From NCBI RefSeq assembly GCF_000296215.2, contig NZ_CP013949.1, forward strand, positions 2,907,501 through 2,971,500: a stretch of 64,000 bases of DNA, given 5' to 3'. A program made the position numbers and the translations under genes. The notes below the pieces were generated by a model. The model was not told the origin of the DNA, did not search any database, and saw only the letters and a list, made by a program, of their open reading frames with translations. Numbering within the stretch: position 1 is the first letter of the stretch; every line of letters begins with the position of its first letter. Of this stretch, positions 60,466 through 64,000 are shown piece after piece. Source of the stretch: Bradyrhizobium sp. CCGE-LA001. GTDB taxonomy: Bacteria > Pseudomonadota > Alphaproteobacteria > Rhizobiales > Xanthobacteraceae.

Positions 60466-60557
60466 CGTAGGGTGGGCAAAGCGCAGCGTGCCCACCATTT
60501 TCCCGCGCAAGCCGCAAGATGGTGGGCACGGCGCTGAGCGCCTTCGCCCACCCTACG
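60466..60557. repeat. Complete palindromic repeat (CGTAGGGTGGGC family)
   Basis: The left arm CGTAGGGTGGGCAAAGCG...GTGCCCACCAT and the right arm ATGGTGGGCAC...CGCCCACCCTACG pair across about 92 bp. The left arm recurs inside pcp at 41965-41997. Confidence 0.82.
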
Positions 60558-60587
60558 AGACCTTGGGCTTACGAAGATTCCATCCCC

Positions 60588-60670
60588 GTCATTGCGCGCG
60601 CAGCGAAGCAATCAGAATCCATCCGCGGAACCAGCTGGATTGCTTCGTCGCAAGAGCTCCTCGCAATGAC
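60588..60670. repeat. Palindromic intergenic repeat (GTCATTGC family, second copy)
   Basis: Terminal inverted repeats GTCATTGCG (60588-60596) and CGCAATGAC (60662-60670) bound an 83-bp element. Its interior (ATCCGCGGAA, CTGGATTGCTTCGTCGCAAG) is shared with 21099-21218. Confidence 0.82.
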
Positions 60671-60689
60671 GGATGAGCCCGCGCAACAA

Positions 60690-60717
60690 AAACGCCGCCC
60701 GGGATTGGGCGGCGTTT
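60690..60717 (-). terminator. Rho-independent terminator of the class II aldolase-like gene
   Basis: An 11-bp perfect stem (AAACGCCGCCC at 60690-60700, GGGCGGCGTTT at 60707-60717) has a 6-base loop. On the minus strand it is followed by further Ts (TTTTTGTTG), so it ends the leftward gene at 60775-61554. Confidence 0.8.
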
Positions 60718-60774
60718 CATTCCAAAAGGCGTAGAGGTTCGTTGGGCGTTACCCTACACCAAACCCCGAAAATC

Positions 60775-61554
60775 TCAAGACCTGTAGCCCGGTAGCTCGC
60801 GGTCGAGCTTGCGCAGCAGCGGCGGCCACACCAGCGTGGTGGCGCGCAGCTCGGCGCGGTCGCGATTGGCGAGCAGCTCGGTGTTCTTCTCGATCGCGAT
60901 CTCCTCGACCGGATAGACCGGCGTGCCCAGCGCGCGCGTGCGCACCTGCATCGAGCAGGCGCGCTCCAGGTGATACATGCGCTCGAAGGCGGAGGCGACT
61001 GAGCGGCCGACGGTCAGGGTGCCGTGGTTGCGCAGGAGCATGTGGTTATGGTCGCCGAGGTCCTTCTGGAGCCGCGGCCGTTCGTCGTGGTCCAGCGCGA
61101 TGCCCTCATAGTCGTGATAGGCGAGATCGTGGGTGACGAGCTGGGCGGTCTGGTTGAGCGGGAGCAGCCCTTCCGCGCTGCTTGATACCGCGGTGCCGTC
61201 GAGGGTGTGGAGATGCAGCACGCAGATCGCGTCCTCGCGCACCTCGTGGATCGCCGAATGGATGGTGAAGCCGGCCGGGTTGATGCTGTATTCGCTCTCA
61301 GTGAGCTGGTTGCCGTGCAAATCGACCTTGACGAGGCTGGAGGCCGTGATCTCGTCGAACATCAGCCCATAGGGATTGATGAGGAAGTGATGGTCGGGGC
61401 CGGGGACACGTGCGGAGATATGGGTGTCGACCAAATCGTCCCAGCCGTACAGCGCGACGAGGCGATAGCAGGCGGCGAGATTGACCCGTTGCTGCCACTC
61501 CGCCTCCGTCATGTTCGACGGCACTTCCTTCAGGCGAGCTTCCGCTGGCGACAT
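60775..61554 (-). CDS. Class II aldolase/adducin family protein
   Basis: This 259-residue protein has zinc-site and fold segments of the class II aldolase/adducin family: DDLVDTHISARVPG with a conserved His, AICVLHLHTLDGTAV (metal histidines) and LLRNHGTLTVGRSVASAFERMYHLERAC. Members cleave sugar phosphates or act as decarboxylases; many soil-bacterial ones like this have no assigned substrate. It is monocistronic with a good terminator. Confidence 0.88.
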   Translation of the reverse strand: MSPAEARLKEVPSNMTEAEWQQRVNLAACYRLVALYGWDDLVDTHISARVPGPDHHFLINPYGLMFDEITASSLVKVDLHGNQLTESEYSINPAGFTIHSAIHEVREDAICVLHLHTLDGTAVSSSAEGLLPLNQTAQLVTHDLAYHDYEGIALDHDERPRLQKDLGDHNHMLLRNHGTLTVGRSVASAFERMYHLERACSMQVRTRALGTPVYPVEEIAIEKNTELLANRDRAELRATTLVWPPLLRKLDRELPGYRS

Positions 61555-61736
61555 GGCTGATCTCTCCGAACATCGTTGTTGCGGGGAGGGAGCCTAGTCC
61601 CGGTCTGGTGCGGCGGCAAGGCGGGCAAAGCGCGCGGCAGTTCGGCGTAGCTCGCATGGAGCAACGCGCAATGCGGGGCGCCTCAGCAGCGGTCGCGGAT
61701 TGCGCTTCGCTCCATCCAGGCTACGGGAGAAGGATA

Positions 61737-63386
61737 TTACGGCGCCGGGATCGACAGCAGGCTGGAAATGCCGCGGCCGCGGATGTCGTAGACGCGGGCG
61801 AACACCACGTCGTCGCGCTTGATCTCGACCATCACGGGCGCGGTGAGGCCCTTGCAGTAGAACTCGCCAAGCGTCATCGCGAAATCGGCCGCGTTGGAAT
61901 CCCAGCCGATGGTGAAGTCGGGGCCGAGCGCGACCTGCGCCGGGCGCTGCGGACCGCACACCGCGACCTTCCATTTGCGGTTCGCAGGCGGCACCTCCTG
62001 GCGCTCGACGAGCTGCTCGCGCAATTCGTCGGAGGCCTGCTTCAGCGCCAGGCCCCAATAGTCCAGCATGAAGCGATCGTCGGCGCCGCGCACGGTGCCA
62101 GCGATGTGGTTGAAGTGGGTGTACTGATAGGGGTGCAGCCGGATCATCTCGGCCAGCGAGAGCGCGAGGCCGAAGCAGAAGGTCGCGAGCACGACCGGCT
62201 GCCAGGTGCGGTGATTGGCGCGCAGGCGCTCCATGGTCCAGGCAAAGGCGACGCCGCCGAGCACCGCCATCGGCGGGATCACGAAGACGAAATGGCGGAT
62301 GCCGTTGTACAGCGCCGGCCGCTTCACCATCGCGATTGCGAGCGGCAGGGTCGCGGCAAGCGTCAGCATCAGCAGGATGGTCTTGCGGCGCGCGGGAACC
62401 TGGCGGCGCGGCAGCAGTGCGAAGGTGCCGACAATGGCGCCGGCCATCAGCACCAGCATCACCTCGGGCAGCTGGAGCGCGAACAGCGTCGGCAGATAGG
62501 ACCAGGGCATATCAGGCACGGACACGATCGCGCCGTCGAACATCTCCTTCCAGGGCTTCTCGAAGAAGTGCGAGAAGTAGGTCAGCGCCTCGAAGGGATT
62601 GCCGGGCTCCATGATCGACCACGGCCAGATCAGCCCCATCACGAGATAGCCGACCACGAGGCCGGGGAGCAGCACGTAGACGACATGGGCGAAGCGGCGG
62701 ACCGACTCGCGCGCGCCCTCGTTGCGCAGCTCCTCCAAGAACAGCGGGATGAAGCCGACCATGGCGTAGACCAGCGCGAGCCCGCCGAGAACGCGGCAGC
62801 CGAGCGACAGGCCGGCCCCCAGGCCGACGATCAGGATCGTGCGCGGCGAGGGCTGCGGATATTCCTCGGCGAGCCGGACGAGGCCGAGCATCAGGACGAT
62901 CATGGCCACCGCGAAGGGCGCATCCTTCGGGTTCATGAACATGTGGCCGTAGAAGATCGGGCACAGCGCGAGCAGCAGGAGCGAGGCAAGACCGGCAAGG
63001 GGGCCGCCAACGCGGCGGCCGAGCCGCCACGTCACCGCGAGCCCGATCACGCCGACGATCGCGCCGACCAGTCGTCGCGTCTCGAACAGCTCGAGCGGAA
63101 TGACCTTGTGCAGGAGCGCGGCGACCATGTCGAAGCCGCCGCCATACATGTAGAGGTTCGCAAAGGAGAGCGCCGCGGTGTCCTTGAAGCCGGAACCGAA
63201 CATGCGCAGCAACAGATCGGCATATTCGGCGTGGGTGTAGTCATCCCAGCCGAGGCCGTAGTCGCGGAAGGTCAGGCCTGCGATGACCGCGACCGCGGCG
63301 AGCACCACCATGGCGAGATCGTCGCAAGTCCGCTCGACCGAGCGCCGCAGAGGCGTGTCGATCGCCGAAGTCGTGATGGATGTCAT
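61737..63386 (-). CDS. Polytopic glycosyltransferase-like protein (GT39/ArnT-type superfamily)
   Basis: This 549-residue membrane protein has about eleven helices and the GT-C layout. The first loop holds the acidic pair in DYGLGWDDYTHAEYADLLL. LCPIFYGHMFMNPKDAPFA and RHFVFVIPPMAVLGG follow. A soluble C-terminal part of about 130 residues comes after HPYQYTHFNHIAG. Such enzymes move a sugar from a polyprenyl phosphate onto lipid or protein outside the cytoplasm. Donor and acceptor are unknown. Confidence 0.82.
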   Translation of the reverse strand: MTSITTSAIDTPLRRSVERTCDDLAMVVLAAVAVIAGLTFRDYGLGWDDYTHAEYADLLLRMFGSGFKDTAALSFANLYMYGGGFDMVAALLHKVIPLELFETRRLVGAIVGVIGLAVTWRLGRRVGGPLAGLASLLLLALCPIFYGHMFMNPKDAPFAVAMIVLMLGLVRLAEEYPQPSPRTILIVGLGAGLSLGCRVLGGLALVYAMVGFIPLFLEELRNEGARESVRRFAHVVYVLLPGLVVGYLVMGLIWPWSIMEPGNPFEALTYFSHFFEKPWKEMFDGAIVSVPDMPWSYLPTLFALQLPEVMLVLMAGAIVGTFALLPRRQVPARRKTILLMLTLAATLPLAIAMVKRPALYNGIRHFVFVIPPMAVLGGVAFAWTMERLRANHRTWQPVVLATFCFGLALSLAEMIRLHPYQYTHFNHIAGTVRGADDRFMLDYWGLALKQASDELREQLVERQEVPPANRKWKVAVCGPQRPAQVALGPDFTIGWDSNAADFAMTLGEFYCKGLTAPVMVEIKRDDVVFARVYDIRGRGISSLLSIPAP

Positions 63387-63697
63387 GGCTATTGGCGCCC
63401 CGGAATCCCCTCTTGGCCCGACTGGTGCGCGCGGGCCTGCTCCCCGGATTCCCTATAGCGCAGTTCCATTACCAAGTAATTGGGCATTATGGCTAAATTC
63501 CTGATGCAACGCAGCAAATTCAGAAACTTGGAGAGTTGTAGCTGTAGTGAGCCGTAGCTGAAGGGAATGTGAATAAGTCCCTGATTTCCTTCTCTTTAGG
63601 AACAGCGCCCCCAATTGGTCGTTGGCGTGGAACACCGTATGACGGTATCGTGGCGTGACGAGTGTCGCGTGTGGGTGCGCGGCCGGGGGTGAGTTCG
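63387..63697. other. Divergent intergenic region with an EcfG-type promoter
   Basis: This 311-bp gap is AT-richer than its surroundings at 63460-63600. It carries a stress-promoter match (63599-63623) pointing right. No gene is seen in it. Confidence 0.55.
63599..63623 (+). promoter_or_regulatory. Putative EcfG (general stress response) promoter of the right-edge gene
   Basis: GGAAC at 63599-63603 and CGTT at 63620-63623 are spaced by exactly 16 bases. It lies 74 bp before the ATG of the truncated gene at 63698. It is the second exact match in a short intergenic gap pointing to the following gene. Confidence 0.6.
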
Positions 63698-64000
63698 ATG
63701 ACCTTGGCATTGTTGATCGCGGGGATTTTCGCCGTTTTGGCGGGCCTCCTTGCGATCCTGTTTGGCTACACCGTCAGGGAATTCAGTCTCGGCAGCACCC
63801 TCATAATCTCTGGAACCCTCGGCGTCTGCACCGGACTGTTACTGGTCGGCCTGCATGTCCTGTTGCTCGAGCTGAAGGGCATCGCGCGCCGGCTGGCTGC
63901 CGGTTCGCCGTCCGAGGTTCGTGTCAGGCCTGTGCTGCCGGGCCTGGCGATGCCTGGCGAGCCAGCGCCTGCGCCGTCTGCGAAGATCGAACCGGCGCCG
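63698..64000 (+). CDS. Membrane protein of unknown function (cut by right edge)
   Basis: An open frame of 101 codons begins with ATG at 63698 behind GGGGGTGAG and runs off the window. The N-terminus has two hydrophobic helices (MTLALLIAGIFAVLAGLLAILFG and STLIISGTLGVCTGLLLVGLHVLLL). The sequence then turns hydrophilic and proline-rich (PGLAMPGEPAPAPSAK). No domain is recognised. The EcfG-type promoter upstream suggests a stress-induced envelope protein; that is inference. Confidence 0.7.
   Translation, partial: MTLALLIAGIFAVLAGLLAILFGYTVREFSLGSTLIISGTLGVCTGLLLVGLHVLLLELKGIARRLAAGSPSEVRVRPVLPGLAMPGEPAPAPSAKIEPAP

Larger units (their letters stand above)
60457..60774. other. Repeat-filled convergent intergenic region
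   Basis: This 318-bp gap between the M20 dipeptidase (plus) and the class II aldolase-like gene (minus) is filled by two different palindromic repeats (60466-60557, 60588-60670) and a terminator (60690-60717). No gene is seen. Confidence 0.75.

Noticed and set aside
1..64000. CRISPR arrays, tRNA or rRNA genes, insertion sequences, prophage genes
   Set aside because: I saw no regular spacer arrays, no tRNA T-loop signatures in intergenic regions, no transposase or integrase and no phage structural genes.

Overview
The window is a gene-dense, high-GC stretch of alphaproteobacterial chromosome. It looks like Bradyrhizobium or a close relative in the Nitrobacteraceae. The grounds are the hopanoid genes hpnN and hpnO next to ispH, a divergent SOS cassette with a GAAC-N7-GAAC LexA box, EcfG-type GGAAC-N16-CGTT promoters, the TIGR03808/TIGR03809 pair, a NrsF-type ECF system, and several families of short palindromic intergenic repeats. 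I see no rRNA, tRNA, CRISPR array, insertion sequence or prophage. It reads as core or stable accessory chromosome rather than an island.

Layout: 1-5.8 kb holds isoprenoid/hopanoid genes: ispH (cut by the left edge), hpnN behind an EcfG-like promoter, a small DUF2147 protein, and hpnO. 5.8-11.4 kb holds an alpha/beta hydrolase, a GMC oxidoreductase, an M20 hydrolase and a Pit phosphate transporter. 11.5-20.1 kb is a DNA-repair and mutagenesis locus: udgX and a radical-SAM protein on the minus strand diverge from imuA-imuB-dnaE2 around one LexA box. 20.2-31.9 kb carries an SDR, a small membrane protein, a rearranged CaiB-like CoA-transferase, an HME-type RND pump pair, an amidohydrolase, a TolC-like channel, enoyl-CoA hydratase and a low-complexity membrane protein. 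32-39.1 kb holds two ECF sigma systems (sigF/nrsF-like, and sigma/anti-sigma/subtilase) around a DUF2336 protein and a diguanylate cyclase. 39.5-41.9 kb holds TIGR03809 and TIGR03808. 41.9-54.6 kb holds pcp-meaB, a tctCBA transporter operon, the methylmalonyl-CoA mutase subunits with a GFA-family gene between them, and folP-folB-folK. 54.8-64 kb holds small DUF proteins, a HerA-like ATPase, two polytopic glycosyltransferase-like proteins, an M20 dipeptidase, a class II aldolase-like protein and a gene cut by the right edge.

The most interesting points are these. One SOS box probably couples a suicide-type UdgX and an unstudied radical-SAM protein to the ImuA-ImuB-DnaE2 mutasome. A complete 121-bp palindromic repeat sits in frame inside dnaE2. 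Half of another repeat family encodes the C-terminus of a pyroglutamyl peptidase. Sequence-level promoter matches point to EcfG control of hpnN and of the right-edge gene, SigF autoregulation of the NrsF system, and a LacI-type operator in front of tctCBA. All regulatory assignments rest on motif matches read by eye and are inferences.
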